Source: Patescibacteria group bacterium (GTDB lineage Bacteria > Patescibacteriota > Minisyncoccia > UBA6257 > Brennerbacteraceae). Taken from it: DNA of 53,732 nt. Numbering within the stretch: position 1 is the first letter of the stretch; each line of letters starts with the position of its first letter. This document shows positions 22,017 to 31,848 of this stretch, one piece after another. The notes beneath the pieces are model-generated. The model did no database searches and was not told the origin of the DNA. It worked only from the letters and a program-made list of their open reading frames with translations. The translations under genes and the position numbers were made by a program. Where the stretch lies: assembly GCA_040753135.1 (NCBI GenBank), contig JBFMGR010000005.1, forward strand, positions 1 through 53,732, read 5' to 3'.

Positions 22017-24485
22017 ATGGCAAAAGAGCAAAAACCAGAGATAAGAGAAAAAATCAAAGAACAAGGCATTATTAGCGAGATGCGCGAGTCTTATTTGGCT
22101 TACGCGATGTCAGTGATTGTTTCCCGGGCTTTGCCTGATGTTCGGGACGGTTTGAAACCGGTTCAGCGCCGGATTTTGTATTCAATGTACGATTCTGGTT
22201 TGCGCCATAATTCAAAAACAGTTAAGTCAGCCAGGATTGTTGGTAATACTATGGGGAGATTTCATCCGCATGGCGATGCCGCGATCTACGATGCTTTGGT
22301 TAGAATGGCCCAGCCGTTCAGTTTACGTTATCCTTTAATTGTTGGCCAGGGCAATTTTGGCTCAATTGACAATGACCCGCCTGCGGCCCAGCGATACACT
22401 GAAGCCAAACCCTCTGCTTTGGCTGAAGAGATGCTTCAGGATATTGAAAAAAACACCGTTGAGTTTAGGCCTAACTATGATAATAGCTTAGAAGAGCCAG
22501 CAGTTCTGCCGGCAAAACTGCCCAATCTTTTGATTAATGGTTCAATGGGAATTGCGGTTGGTATGGCAACTAATATTCCGCCTCATAATCTTTCCGAAGT
22601 TGTTGAAGCAATGCAGCATCTATTGAAAAATGAAAAAGCCAAAACCGAAGACTTGCTGAAGTTTATTAAGGGTCCGGATTTCCCTACCGGCGGAACGGTT
22701 TTTGACCAAGGCCAGATGCTTTCTGCTTACAGCACCGGCAAGGGTTCGGTTTTAATCCGGGGCAAGGCGGAGATTGAACAAAGGCAGGCAAAGAAAAAAA
22801 CCGTTTCCGGCTGGGACATTGTTATCTCGGAAATTCCCTATGAGGTTAACAAGGCCAGCCTAATTGCCAAGATTGCTGATTTGGTTGAGAGTAAAAAAGT
22901 TGACGGAATTCGGGATATTCGCGACGAATCAAACAAAGACGGGATTCGGGTTGTCGTTGAGCTTAAAACCGATGTTCAGCCCCAGAGAATCCTGAACCTG
23001 CTTTATAAATATACGGATCTTCAAAAAGCTTATCATTTTAATATGGTTGCTTTGGTAAACGGAATCCAGCCGAAAATTTTGTCTTTGAAAGAGTTTTTAG
23101 AAGAGTTTTTAAACCACCGGAAAATTGTGGTTACCCGCAGAACCGAATACGATTTGGCTAGAACCAAAGACCGAATCCATATTCTTGAAGGTTTAGCCAC
23201 GGCGCTGGACCATATTGACGAGATTATTGAACTGATTAAAAAATCAAAAGACAAGCTCCAGGCAAGAGAGAATCTGATGAAAAAATTCAAGCTTTCAGAG
23301 AAGCAGGCCGAAGCAATCTTGGCGATTCGTTTAGAAAGCTTGGCTAAGCTGGAGAGTGAAAAGATTTATGCTGAATTAAGAGAAAAGAAAAAATTAGCCA
23401 AGGAGCTGCAAGCAATTCTTGATGATCCGAAAAAAGTTATCCAAGTGATTGATGCCGAGCTGGCTGAGGTTAAAGAAAAATTTGGCGACTCCAGAAAAAC
23501 CCAGATCGATTCGGGCCAAATTAAAGAGTTTAAAGACGAGGATTTAATCAAGCAAGAATCAGTGATTATTACTTTGTCTCAGGAGGATTATATCCGCCGC
23601 CTTAATCCGGAATCTTTTCGAGTCCAGAAGCGGGGCGGCAAAGGCGTAACCGGATTTGAGACCAAAGAAAAGCAGGATATTCCTCTGTTGGCCAAAGTTT
23701 GCCAAACTCATGATTTGCTTTTGTTCTTCACCAATACCGGCAAAGTTTTCTTTACCAAAGCTTATGAGATTCCAGAATCAAGCCGGTTAAGCCGCGGCAA
23801 GCCAGTAAACAATTTTCTCAATATCTCTGCAGATGAAAAGGTTGTCGCCTTAATCTCTTATCAGGAAAAATCCAGCCAAGCCAAATATTTAATTTTGGCA
23901 ACCGAAAAGGGTGTGGTTAAAAAACTGAAAATAGACCAAGTTTTGGGCCGGCGGCGCAATGGCTCCCGGGTGATTAGTTTAAAAAAGAACGATTCTTTAA
24001 TTGGGGCAGATTTTTCTTCCGGACAAGACCAGGTAATTTTAATTAGCCAATCAGGCCAGTCAATTAGGTTCGCTGAAACTAATATCCGGGCCCAAGGTAA
24101 AGCCTCTCAGGGAGTCAGGGGCATGGGCTTAAAAAAAGACGACAAAGCTATTAGTTTGAATGTGATTGAAAAAAATAAAGCCAAAACCCAGAAAATTTTA
24201 GTAATTACTGAAAAGGGCTTTGGCAAATTTTCAGCTTTAAAAGATTATCGGCTTCAAACCCGGGCCGGTTCAGGAATCAAAACCGCGAAACTTAACGAAA
24301 AAGTTGGCCGTTTGATTTTGGGCAAAGCGATTGACAATGAAGAAGAATTGATTATACTTTCTCATTCTGGCCAAGCGTTGAGAATTCAGCTTGAGTCAAT
24401 TCCGGTTTTAAGCCGGGCAACCCAAGGGGTAAAACTGATCAACTTAGCGGAGAAGGACAGGGTTGCCACTGCTGCAGTTTTATGA
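22017..24485 (+). CDS. gyrA: DNA gyrase subunit A
   Basis: Cuts and rejoins DNA to introduce negative supercoils, with GyrB. The 822-residue protein has the winged-helix and tower domains, the catalytic Tyr127 (AAQRYTEAK), and a C-terminal beta-pinwheel of repeated strands. The GyrA box reads QKRGGKG, marking gyrase over topoisomerase IV. At the position of E. coli Ser83 it has Ala88 ([10 protein letters not shown]), while the Asp87 equivalent is kept. The stop overlaps the tig start by 4 bases (ATGA). gyrB is not in the window. Confidence 0.95.
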   Translation: MAKEQKPEIREKIKEQGIISEMRESYLAYAMSVIVSRALPDVRDGLKPVQRRILYSMYDSGLRHNSKTVKSARIVGNTMGRFHPHGDAAIYDALVRMAQPFSLRYPLIVGQGNFGSIDNDPPAAQRYTEAKPSALAEEMLQDIEKNTVEFRPNYDNSLEEPAVLPAKLPNLLINGSMGIAVGMATNIPPHNLSEVVEAMQHLLKNEKAKTEDLLKFIKGPDFPTGGTVFDQGQMLSAYSTGKGSVLIRGKAEIEQRQAKKKTVSGWDIVISEIPYEVNKASLIAKIADLVESKKVDGIRDIRDESNKDGIRVVVELKTDVQPQRILNLLYKYTDLQKAYHFNMVALVNGIQPKILSLKEFLEEFLNHRKIVVTRRTEYDLARTKDRIHILEGLATALDHIDEIIELIKKSKDKLQARENLMKKFKLSEKQAEAILAIRLESLAKLESEKIYAELREKKKLAKELQAILDDPKKVIQVIDAELAEVKEKFGDSRKTQIDSGQIKEFKDEDLIKQESVIITLSQEDYIRRLNPESFRVQKRGGKGVTGFETKEKQDIPLLAKVCQTHDLLLFFTNTGKVFFTKAYEIPESSRLSRGKPVNNFLNISADEKVVALISYQEKSSQAKYLILATEKGVVKKLKIDQVLGRRRNGSRVISLKKNDSLIGADFSSGQDQVILISQSGQSIRFAETNIRAQGKASQGVRGMGLKKDDKAISLNVIEKNKAKTQKILVITEKGFGKFSALKDYRLQTRAGSGIKTAKLNEKVGRLILGKAIDNEEELIILSHSGQALRIQLESIPVLSRATQGVKLINLAEKDRVATAAVL

Positions 24486-25777
24486 AATCTGAATTTAAAA
24501 ATTTACCCGGTTCAAAAATCAGTTTAAAAATTACTCTTCCTCAAGAAGAATTTAAGGTTTTTGTTGACCAAGCTTTAACAGAGTTGGCAGCGGAAACTGA
24601 ACTGCCGGGTTATCGGAAGGGCAAAGCGCCAAAAGAGTTAGTTCAGCAAAAACTCGGCGAGTTTGCGATTTACCAAAAAGCCGCTGAAAAAGCAATCGAA
24701 AAGCTTTATTGGCAGGAAGTTGAGAAAAACAACTGGGAAGCGATTACTAAACCGGAGATTGCTATTACCAAGTTAGCGCCAAATAATCCTTTGGAGTTTG
24801 AAGCAGTATTTGCTATTGTTCCTGAACTGAATTTGCCGGATAACTATAAAGATTCTTTAAAATCTCTTAAAAAAGAAAAAAAGCCGGTTGAGGTTCAAGA
24901 TAAAGAGATTCAGTCATCGCTTTTATGGCTTCAGCGGTCCCGGAGCAGCTTTAAGGAAGTTGATCGTCCGGCTGAAGAAAAAGATTGGCTGACCATTGAT
25001 CTGTTAATCAAACAGAACAATCAAGCGGTTGAAGCCGGAGAGCAGAATGATTTTCGGTTTGTTTTAGAAAAGGACGCTCTAATGCCCGGATTTTTTGAGC
25101 AGGTTTTGAACCAAAAAAAGGGCGACCAGCTGAATTTTTCTTTATCAGCGCCAAAAGATTATTGGCAAAAAGACTTGGCCGGCAAAAAGCTTGATTTTAA
25201 GGTTTTGATTAAAAAAATTGAGCAAGAGATTCTGCCCGAACTTAATGATGAGTTTGCCAAAACTCTGGGCAAGTTTAATTCTTTGGCTGAATTAAGGCAG
25301 AGCATTGCTCACGGATTGAAGCATGAGGCGGAAGAAAAAGAAATCCAAAGATTCCGTTTGGTTTTGCTCAATCATTTGAGCGAGATGGTTGAACTTGAGC
25401 TGCCCGAAGCATTGATTGACCGGGAGGAAGAGATTATGCTTGAAGAGCTAAAATCTTCAATTGCCAATTCTGGTTTGGCTTGGCAGGATTATTTAGGCCA
25501 GCTGAAAAAATCAGAAGCGGATCTGAAAAAAGAATTTAAATCAGAAGCAGAAAAAAGATTAATCTATGCTTTGATTTTGGCAAAGGTGGCGGAAAAAGAA
25601 TCAGTTGAGCCGGACAAACAGGAAGTTGAACAGGAAGCAGACAAGTTTTTAGCCAGGTTTAAAACCACCGGACAGGCGGAAAAATCAATTGACGTTTATA
25701 AGCTGATTGCTTATACTAAAGAAAAGCTTAAAAATGAAAAAACTTTACAATTACTTGAACGGATCGCCCTATCCTGA
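24482..25777 (+). CDS. tig: Trigger factor chaperone
   Basis: Ribosome-associated chaperone that shields nascent chains. The 431-residue protein has the N-terminal ribosome-binding domain with a [17 protein letters not shown] signature (about residues 40-56), a central PPIase-like domain (about 150-245) and a helical C-terminal domain. Length is normal. It is translationally coupled to gyrA by ATGA, and clpP begins inside its 3' end, giving a tig-clpP order as in many bacteria. Confidence 0.93.
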   Translation: MKSEFKNLPGSKISLKITLPQEEFKVFVDQALTELAAETELPGYRKGKAPKELVQQKLGEFAIYQKAAEKAIEKLYWQEVEKNNWEAITKPEIAITKLAPNNPLEFEAVFAIVPELNLPDNYKDSLKSLKKEKKPVEVQDKEIQSSLLWLQRSRSSFKEVDRPAEEKDWLTIDLLIKQNNQAVEAGEQNDFRFVLEKDALMPGFFEQVLNQKKGDQLNFSLSAPKDYWQKDLAGKKLDFKVLIKKIEQEILPELNDEFAKTLGKFNSLAELRQSIAHGLKHEAEEKEIQRFRLVLLNHLSEMVELELPEALIDREEEIMLEELKSSIANSGLAWQDYLGQLKKSEADLKKEFKSEAEKRLIYALILAKVAEKESVEPDKQEVEQEADKFLARFKTTGQAEKSIDVYKLIAYTKEKLKNEKTLQLLERIALS

Positions 25778-26405
25778 ATCAGGCAAAAAGCAATACAACC
25801 AGCTGATTCCGATGGTGGTGGATAAAACCCCCTTTGGCGAAAGGGCTTATGATATTTATTCCCGTTTATTAGAGGACCGAATCATTTTTCTTGGCGGGCC
25901 GATTAATGATGCGGTGGCAAATACGATTATTGCCGAATTCCTGTTTTTAGAAAGTCAAGATCCAGAAAAAGATATTCGTTTTTATATCAACTCTCCCGGC
26001 GGCGAAGTGCCGGCCAGTTTGGCAATTTATGATGTCATGCAGTTGGTTAAGCCGGATGTGGAAACTATCTGTATTGGCACGGCTGCTTCTGGCGCCGCCG
26101 TTTTGTTAGCCGCTGGCAGTAAAGGCAAAAGATATGCTTTGCCCAATGCCGTAGTAATGCTTCACCAGCTTTGGGTGCCTGGAGTTGGCGGCCAAGCCAG
26201 CGATGTCGAGATTTATACCAAACATATCTCAAAAACAAAAAAACAGTTGAACCAGATTTTAGCTAACCATACCGGCCAGTCTTTAGCTAAAATTGAAAAA
26301 GATACAGACAGGGATTTTTTTATGACCCCGGACGAAGCGAAAACCTACGGCGTGATTGACAATGTTTTAAAAGAACCGCCAAAGACAACAAAAAAGAAAA
26401 AATAG
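25734..26405 (+). CDS. clpP: ATP-dependent Clp protease proteolytic subunit
   Basis: Serine peptidase of the Clp barrel that degrades unfolded proteins with a ClpX/ClpA partner. The 223-residue protein has the [23 protein letters not shown] segment of ClpP, the catalytic Ser in [13 protein letters not shown], His in VMLHQLW and Asp in [10 protein letters not shown]. The N terminus is longer than average. ATG 25734 was chosen because ATG 25812 would remove the conserved LIP segment. It overlaps tig by 44 bases. The Lys-rich tail is unusual. Confidence 0.93.
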   Translation: MKKLYNYLNGSPYPESGKKQYNQLIPMVVDKTPFGERAYDIYSRLLEDRIIFLGGPINDAVANTIIAEFLFLESQDPEKDIRFYINSPGGEVPASLAIYDVMQLVKPDVETICIGTAASGAAVLLAAGSKGKRYALPNAVVMLHQLWVPGVGGQASDVEIYTKHISKTKKQLNQILANHTGQSLAKIEKDTDRDFFMTPDEAKTYGVIDNVLKEPPKTTKKKK

Positions 26406-26424
26406 CTCTTGTTGCTAATAAAGT

Positions 26425-26464
26425 AAAAAACTATTGCTTCAGTATACTGAAGCAATAGTTTTTT
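26425..26464. terminator. Perfect 40-bp palindromic terminator after clpP
   Basis: Arms AAAAAACTATTGCTTCAGTA (26425-26444) and its exact complement give a hairpin ending in T7 on the plus strand. It ends the gyrA-tig-clpP unit. Confidence 0.85.
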
Positions 26465-26554
26465 TGTAAACTTCTTCTGATTTTTGTATTTACTCGATTT
26501 TTAAATAGAGTTTATTTTTCCTAAAACTAAAATAACTGAAGCCAAATCAAAACA

Positions 26555-26598
26555 AATGTTAACAAAAAGTTCGCGGCCGCGAACTTTTTGTTAACATT
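26555..26598. terminator. Perfect 44-bp palindrome with a GC-rich centre
   Basis: The core GTTCGCGG/CCGCGAAC contains GCGGCCGC and is flanked by AAAAA/TTTTT and GTTAAC on both sides, with no mismatch over 44 bp. It lies between convergent clpP and the GH1 gene. It probably terminates transcription in both directions. Together with the upstream palindrome it makes a double terminator. The rest of 26406-26739 contains nothing else recognisable. Confidence 0.7.
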
Positions 26599-26739
26599 GT
26601 CAAGAAGCCTCAAAAACCCTGAAAACAGAAAACAAAAGTAAAAGCATTAGAAGCAGACTGCCAGCTGTTGGTTCCAAGCAAAATCAGGAGATCGGTTATC
26701 GGGTTGGTTTTACTTACTTTATTACTTACCACTTTTTAT

Positions 26740-27915
26740 TTAAACCCTTTCAGTGTAGCTCTCAACGATTTTTTTGTAGAACCAAAAGCTTTGCCTTGGT
26801 TTGGCAGTTATTTTTTCATAATCCATTTCTAAGAGTCCAAAGCGCGGCTCTTTGCCCAAAGCCCATTCAAAGTTGTCTATTAAAGACCAGTGAAGATAAC
26901 CAATGATTGGCACGCCTTGTTTCATTGCTTGGTCAAGCCCCAAAATATGGTCTTGAATAAACTTTGGTCTTTTTTCGTCTTTTTTATCAGCCAAGCCGTT
27001 TTCAGTGATTAAAATCGGTTTTTTTGCCAGCCGATAAACTTGTTCAGCCACTTTGGCAATGCCTTGGGGATAGATCTCCCAACCAAGATCAGAAAAAATT
27101 TTGTTCTTTTTCCTCGAAATTAACGGGTTAATCTTAATTAAATTGTGAAAATAATAATTAATTCCAATAAAGTCAAGCAGCTCTTTGTTTTTAAGCTCTG
27201 CTAGCACGCCCCAATCAGTATAGTTTTGAAATATCTTTACCAGCAGATTCCCTAAAGGATAAAACTTAAAACCCGGTTCGTCAAAAGAAAGATTTAACGC
27301 CAAACTGATTTGGTTCTGTTTGGTTTTTAGGATTTGATAAGCCAATTGATGAGCTTGAATCAATTTTCTCCTGATTCTTAAGGCTTTAAATAAAGCGATT
27401 TTTTTTCCTGGCGGCCAGTTGCCTTCAAGATAGCCTTTATAAAGATAAATACTCGGCTCATTAAGCGTTAGCCAGTAGCGGATTTCTTGGCCAAAATATT
27501 CTTTAATTTTTTCAATATAATCTTGCCAGTGTTTTAACGAATCTTTGTTCAGCCAACCGTCTTTTTGGGCTAGCCATTCAGGTAAAGTAAAATGCCACAA
27601 AGTAATAATCGGCTCAATCTTGTTTTTTTTCAGTTCTTCAATGATTTTTAAATAATGCCTCAAAGCTTTTTCATTCCAGATATTTTTTTCCGGATTAATT
27701 CTGGCCCATTCTAAAGACAGGCGGAAAGCGTTTTGTCTGCCTTGTTTTAAATAATCAATGTAGATCGGGTATTGGTTCCAGAAATCGCAAGCTCGGCCTG
27801 ATTGCTCTTTTTTATTTTTTATTTCCCAATGCCACCAATCAGAAAATCGGTTATTGCCTTCAACTTGATAAGCTGAAGTGGCTGAACCCCAGAGAAAAGA
27901 TTTAGGAAAACTCAT
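26740..27915 (-). CDS. Family 1 glycoside hydrolase (beta-glucosidase-like)
   Basis: Hydrolyses beta-glycosides, probably in the cytoplasm since no signal peptide is seen. The 391-residue protein begins MSFPKSFLWGSATSAYQVEG, the GH1 N-terminal signature. The acid/base Glu is in TLNEPS and the nucleophile Glu in LITENG, both intact. It ends with the HWSLIDNFEWALGKEPRFGL region. It is shorter than the common 440-480 residues. An in-frame ATG six codons earlier was rejected. No transport or sugar-catabolism genes adjoin it. Confidence 0.93.
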   Translation of the reverse strand: MSFPKSFLWGSATSAYQVEGNNRFSDWWHWEIKNKKEQSGRACDFWNQYPIYIDYLKQGRQNAFRLSLEWARINPEKNIWNEKALRHYLKIIEELKKNKIEPIITLWHFTLPEWLAQKDGWLNKDSLKHWQDYIEKIKEYFGQEIRYWLTLNEPSIYLYKGYLEGNWPPGKKIALFKALRIRRKLIQAHQLAYQILKTKQNQISLALNLSFDEPGFKFYPLGNLLVKIFQNYTDWGVLAELKNKELLDFIGINYYFHNLIKINPLISRKKNKIFSDLGWEIYPQGIAKVAEQVYRLAKKPILITENGLADKKDEKRPKFIQDHILGLDQAMKQGVPIIGYLHWSLIDNFEWALGKEPRFGLLEMDYEKITAKPRQSFWFYKKIVESYTERV

Positions 27916-27916
27916 A

Positions 27917-28021
27917 AAGTTACAAAAATACAAATAATTACAAATTTACGAATTATTTTTTTGGACTTAATAGCGGCCGACTGATTTTTATTTGTATATT
28001 GGCGATTATTCGCACGTTAGC
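27917..28021. repeat. AT-rich intergenic repeat copy
   Basis: ACAAATTTACGAATTATT and a later TATTTGTATATTGGCGATTATTCG share words with the dispersed repeat family (CTAATTTACGAATTATT, ATTTGTATATTAG). The block fills the gap between the GH1 gene and the next upstream ORF. Confidence 0.4.
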
Positions 28022-28025
28022 AGCC

Positions 28026-29624
28026 TTACAGGTTTTGTTTTTTCTCCCGGATAAAACCAAACCATTCTTCTAAGATCTGGATAACGGTTTTGAACGGGGT
28101 TTCAATTAAAAAGTCAAAAATAAATGCGGTTAGGTTGATTGAGGCAACGCCCCTGGAGATCCATTTGCCCACCTCAATAATTGGGAAGAAGAAAAATTCA
28201 ACTACAGCGGTGATTAAATGCTCTTTCTCCTCAACCGCGGCTAACTGATTGGCAGTTTTTCTTAGCCGGATGGCAAAAAAACTGATTAAGCTCAAAAATA
28301 AAACAAAGATAAAAGCATCAGCTAAGTTAAAATCAAATGCCTTGAAGAGCAAATTTAAAAGCCAGGCAGTAAAGCTGATATTCAAAACATAGATTGAGCC
28401 CAAAGCAATCCTCATTGGCCAAGACCTTTGCCTTTTGTTTTTAACAATATCTAAAGCAGGCATTTCTTGATGATAGCGAATCATCCGTTCAAACTCAGAA
28501 ACAATTCTGATAAAGTTCTGCTCTTCGCCAGGCATTTTAATAATTAGAGAAGAGATGATTAGTAGTAATGGCGGAATGATTGTGTTGATGCCTAAAACTA
28601 AGTAATTAACCGTCTCGGTCAAAATCTGATAAGGCACTTCAAGAGCAAACAAAAACAGCATTTTGGTCAGGATAATAAAAACTACGGCCCGGATCGCTGA
28701 AGTTTGGAGCTTTTGCCGGCTTTTTTGATAATGGGTCTCATAGATTGTTCTTAGTTTTCCCTCAAGCAGTTCCGGATCATTAAGGACCGCCGAAGCATTT
28801 TCTTTTTCTTGGTTAATCAAGTCTTGAAGCATAAAGACAAACAAACTTCTCCGTTTCATAATTCGGTCTAGCTCCTGCCTTAAAGGATATTTAAGCGCGG
28901 TTTCCAGCTCTTGTTTTATTTTTGGCAGTTGCTGGCTGATTTCGGCGATGGCTTGGTTAGGCGGATTTTCAAACCAATCCGAGTATTTAAGACGGAAGAT
29001 TTCATACTGCTCCATTTGAGTATCAGCTTTGAAAAAATTTCGGAAGATTCCCAGATAAAGCTGTTGGTCAAACTCTTGGCCAAGTGTTTCCGGAGAAGCC
29101 AAGGTGGCTTGTTTGGCTGTTTGCCAGAAATAATTGATAAATAGGCGGTCGGTTTGGCTTTTGGGAAAAAGATCAACTATCTCTAAAGCGGCAAAGCCCA
29201 AGAACCATTCCTCCAGCTTGTTCAGTTGTTTTTCCGCCAGATTTTGGCTGGTTTCAAACAATTCAAAAGCTCGGCAATATTTGTCCAGAATCTCATTTAT
29301 CTCAAAAGCTTTGCTTTCCGGATAATAACTGTTTTCTAAATATCGGCCCCGGATTAGCTCTTCAACCACTTCCCGGCCGATTTTTTCTTTAGCTAAGATC
29401 TCAAAAAATCTGCGTTTAAGGATGCGCAAAACCGCATCTTTAAGCCAAAGATGCTCTTCTCGGTATTCTAAAGCATTGCGGATTTTTTCGTATAAGAACT
29501 CAATCCCGCTGGTTAAGTTGCTGACAGAAATAGTATTAGCAGAATATTGTTCTGGTTCTTTTCTTGAACCGATTTTTTTTAGGTCTTCCAGAAGCTGTTT
29601 TGTTTGTTCAGAAAGCGGCTGCAT
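28026..29624 (-). CDS. Multi-pass membrane protein downstream of nusA
   Basis: A 532-residue protein with a large soluble, helix-rich N-terminal part (about 1-300), then two membrane helices (about 303-358), a short loop, and two more (about 400-455), followed by a C-terminal amphipathic stretch. No catalytic motif or known family is recognised. It starts 29 bases after the nusA stop on the same strand, so it is probably co-transcribed. Proteins of this kind are often restricted to CPR lineages. Confidence 0.7.
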   Translation of the reverse strand: MQPLSEQTKQLLEDLKKIGSRKEPEQYSANTISVSNLTSGIEFLYEKIRNALEYREEHLWLKDAVLRILKRRFFEILAKEKIGREVVEELIRGRYLENSYYPESKAFEINEILDKYCRAFELFETSQNLAEKQLNKLEEWFLGFAALEIVDLFPKSQTDRLFINYFWQTAKQATLASPETLGQEFDQQLYLGIFRNFFKADTQMEQYEIFRLKYSDWFENPPNQAIAEISQQLPKIKQELETALKYPLRQELDRIMKRRSLFVFMLQDLINQEKENASAVLNDPELLEGKLRTIYETHYQKSRQKLQTSAIRAVVFIILTKMLFLFALEVPYQILTETVNYLVLGINTIIPPLLLIISSLIIKMPGEEQNFIRIVSEFERMIRYHQEMPALDIVKNKRQRSWPMRIALGSIYVLNISFTAWLLNLLFKAFDFNLADAFIFVLFLSLISFFAIRLRKTANQLAAVEEKEHLITAVVEFFFFPIIEVGKWISRGVASINLTAFIFDFLIETPFKTVIQILEEWFGFIREKKQNL

Positions 29625-29653
29625 ATGGTTTTATTTTACCACGCTGACGAGTT

Positions 29654-30874
29654 TTATTCGCTGTTAGAATCTTTGCTCGTTTCTTGCTCTTGCTCTGGTT
29701 TTATTGGTTGGTCAGCTTCAGATTGTTCTTGGTAATCCGGTTCTTGTTCGTAAATTTCTGGCTGGCCCTGGTCAATTATTTCTTCTGGTTTAGCGCTTGA
29801 GCGAACCTCGATTCGCCAGTTAGTCAGCTTGTGGGCTAACCGAACATTTTGGCCGTTTCTGCCGATTGCTAAAGATTGCTGGTCAGCCGGGACAAAAACT
29901 CGGGCCTCTTTATTGGGCCGAATCTGGACTTCGGCGATCTTTGCCGGCGCCAAAGCATTGCTGATAAAAGTCGCCGGATCATCAGACCAGAGAATAATAT
30001 CAATCTTTTCATTGCCCAGCTCATTCATAATTGTTGTCACTCGGGTTCCCTTCTGGCCAACGCAAGCGCCGATCGGGTCAATTGATTCGTTATTCGAGCT
30101 GACCGCGATTTTGGTTCTTTCACCCGGTTCCCGGGCGATTGATTTTATCTCAACAATGCCTTCAGCGATTTCCGGCACTTCGCTGGCAAAAAGTTTAGCC
30201 AGGAATTTTGGATGGGATCGGGAAAGCAGGATTGAAAGCCCGCGGCTGCCTTGTTCAACTGACAGAACATAAAATTTTAATCTTTCGCCAGGCCGGTATC
30301 TTTCCCCGGGGATAGTTTCATCGCTGAACATTACCCCAACGTTTTTGCCCAAATCAACAAAAACATTGCCTTTATCAATTCTTTGGATAATCCCGCTGAC
30401 AATTTCATTTTCTTTAGTTTTGTAAAAATCAAACAAGGTTTCTTTTTCTGCTTCGTGGAGTTTTTGCAGAATTACTTGTTTGGCCGTCTGGGCGGCAATT
30501 CGGCCGAACTCTAACTTTGCCTCTAAGGGGAACTCAAGCTCTTCGCCGGTGAAAATCTCCGGTTTAATTTCTCGGGCCTGGTCAAGCAGAATGTGCCGGT
30601 CTTCATTAAACCGAATCTTTTTTTCATCTTCTTTTGGCTCTTCATCTTCTTCTAAAAGCATTGATGGGTCAACCACCTGCTTGATTTGAAAAAACTCAAC
30701 CAGGCCGGTTTTCGGGTTAAAATCAGCTTTGATAATCTCGCTTTTATTCCGGTATTCTTTTTTATAAGCATGAGCCAAAGCGGTTTCAATGATTTCTTTG
30801 ACTCTTGCTTCCGGAATCTCTCTTTCTTCAGCAATTTGCTGGATCGATTGGATAATGGTTTTTAAATCAAACAT
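29654..30874 (-). CDS. nusA: Transcription termination/antitermination protein NusA
   Basis: Binds RNA polymerase and nascent RNA to control pausing and termination. The 406-residue protein has the N-terminal polymerase-binding domain (AEEREIPEARVKEIIETALAHAY), an S1 domain (about 140-205), two KH domains (PIGACVGQKGTRVTTIMNEL and IGRNGQNVRLAHKLTNW) and an acidic Gln/Glu-rich tail. The usual rimP and infB neighbours are absent, unlike in most bacteria. Confidence 0.95.
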   Translation of the reverse strand: MFDLKTIIQSIQQIAEEREIPEARVKEIIETALAHAYKKEYRNKSEIIKADFNPKTGLVEFFQIKQVVDPSMLLEEDEEPKEDEKKIRFNEDRHILLDQAREIKPEIFTGEELEFPLEAKLEFGRIAAQTAKQVILQKLHEAEKETLFDFYKTKENEIVSGIIQRIDKGNVFVDLGKNVGVMFSDETIPGERYRPGERLKFYVLSVEQGSRGLSILLSRSHPKFLAKLFASEVPEIAEGIVEIKSIAREPGERTKIAVSSNNESIDPIGACVGQKGTRVTTIMNELGNEKIDIILWSDDPATFISNALAPAKIAEVQIRPNKEARVFVPADQQSLAIGRNGQNVRLAHKLTNWRIEVRSSAKPEEIIDQGQPEIYEQEPDYQEQSEADQPIKPEQEQETSKDSNSE

Positions 30875-30885
30875 ACTCCTGATAA

Positions 30886-30990
30886 TTTGCTAATTCCCAC
30901 TAATTTACTAATGGCTGCGAATTTACTAATAATATCAATGGGATATTATTAGTATCTATTCGTACAAATTAGTATATTAGCAGGATTGTT
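30886..30990. repeat. Dispersed intergenic repeat, diverged copy
   Basis: Contains CACTAATTTACTAATGG, TATTATTAGTATC and ACAAATTAGTATATTAGCAGG, words shared with the repeat family at 10186 and 38131. It is followed by a small palindrome TTTCCGCCA-GAT-TGGCGGAAA (31001-31021), like the one inside the hairpin at 18155-18184. No gene lies in 30875-31092. Confidence 0.5.
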
Positions 30991-31092
30991 AATTAAAATT
31001 TCCGCCAGATTGGCGGAAAGGACTTAAGTAAATATAACATTAATCATCAAATTGTCAAACCTTGATTTTTTAAGCTTTTATCCTAATTTAGT

Positions 31093-31419
31093 TTAGCGAA
31101 AGAAATTTCCAATCGCCATAACAATTCCTTTGGCTAAAAGGACAATGACAAAGCCTAAAACCGCATAGACAATTGTTTGCCAACCCTTGTTAAACTTAGC
31201 CGGATCCCCGGCTGCGGTAATAACAATAAAACCTCCGTAAATTACCGCTCCGGTTAACAGAGGGAAAGAGATAATCATTAAAAAAGTGATAATCGCGTCA
31301 ATCACTTCGGGGATGGTGCCGTATTTAATTGGATTTTGGATTGTAATCGCAGAAGCCGGCGTAATTAAAGCAGAATAAAGAATTATGAATAACGAATAAA
31401 GAGTTAATAACTTTTTCAT
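31093..31419 (-). CDS. VirB2/TrbC-like pilin
   Basis: A 108-residue protein with a signal-peptide-like N terminus (helix 4-22, cleavage likely after an Ala-Ser-Ala motif) and two long membrane helices around a short loop (AAGDPAKFNKGWQTI). This two-helix layout with a polar turn is the pattern of VirB2/TrbC pilins of type IV secretion systems, often found in CPR genomes. It lies downstream of a similar gene and probably forms a filament or envelope subunit. Confidence 0.75.
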   Translation of the reverse strand: MKKLLTLYSLFIILYSALITPASAITIQNPIKYGTIPEVIDAIITFLMIISFPLLTGAVIYGGFIVITAAGDPAKFNKGWQTIVYAVLGFVIVLLAKGIVMAIGNFFR

Positions 31420-31467
31420 TTTTCTATTTATTTTATCATAATTTACTGCCCATCGTCGGTATTAATT

Positions 31468-31848
31468 TTAACAGTTTATTTGGTTCCAGAAAGTCGGCGG
31501 CGAACCCGGACTGGCCAAAAACCAGATAATTGTATTAACAATTGCCCAAGCAGCTAAAACAATAATAATGCCCACGACTACTTTTAAAATTCCTTTCATC
31601 GCCCCTTGGACTTTTCCCGGATCTCCGCCGGTGAAAAACATATCAAAGCCGTATTTGGCCAATAAAATCACTGCGCCCATAAAAGCCAAGCCAATAATAA
31701 AGTTAATTACTGCTTGAATCGTGGCTAGAAAAGAGCAAAAATCGCACAAGGCGTTCTCGGGTGAAACGAAACACTGAACCAGGCCGGCAGAAGCAATCTT
31801 TATCTGGCCAAGAAAAAAAACCAGGCCCAATAAAACTTTTAACTTCAT
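31468..31848 (-). CDS. VirB2/TrbC-like pilin, second paralogue
   Basis: A 126-residue protein with the same layout as its downstream neighbour: signal peptide (about 1-21), Cys-containing short domain (four Cys in the first 45 residues including CDFC), and two membrane helices separated by a loop (FTGGDPGKVQGAMKG). The GDPxKxxxG turn is shared with the other copy, supporting gene duplication. Its ATG overlaps the stop of the solute-binding protein gene by 4 bases, so the three genes form one operon. Confidence 0.75.
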   Translation of the reverse strand: MKLKVLLGLVFFLGQIKIASAGLVQCFVSPENALCDFCSFLATIQAVINFIIGLAFMGAVILLAKYGFDMFFTGGDPGKVQGAMKGILKVVVGIIIVLAAWAIVNTIIWFLASPGSPPTFWNQINC

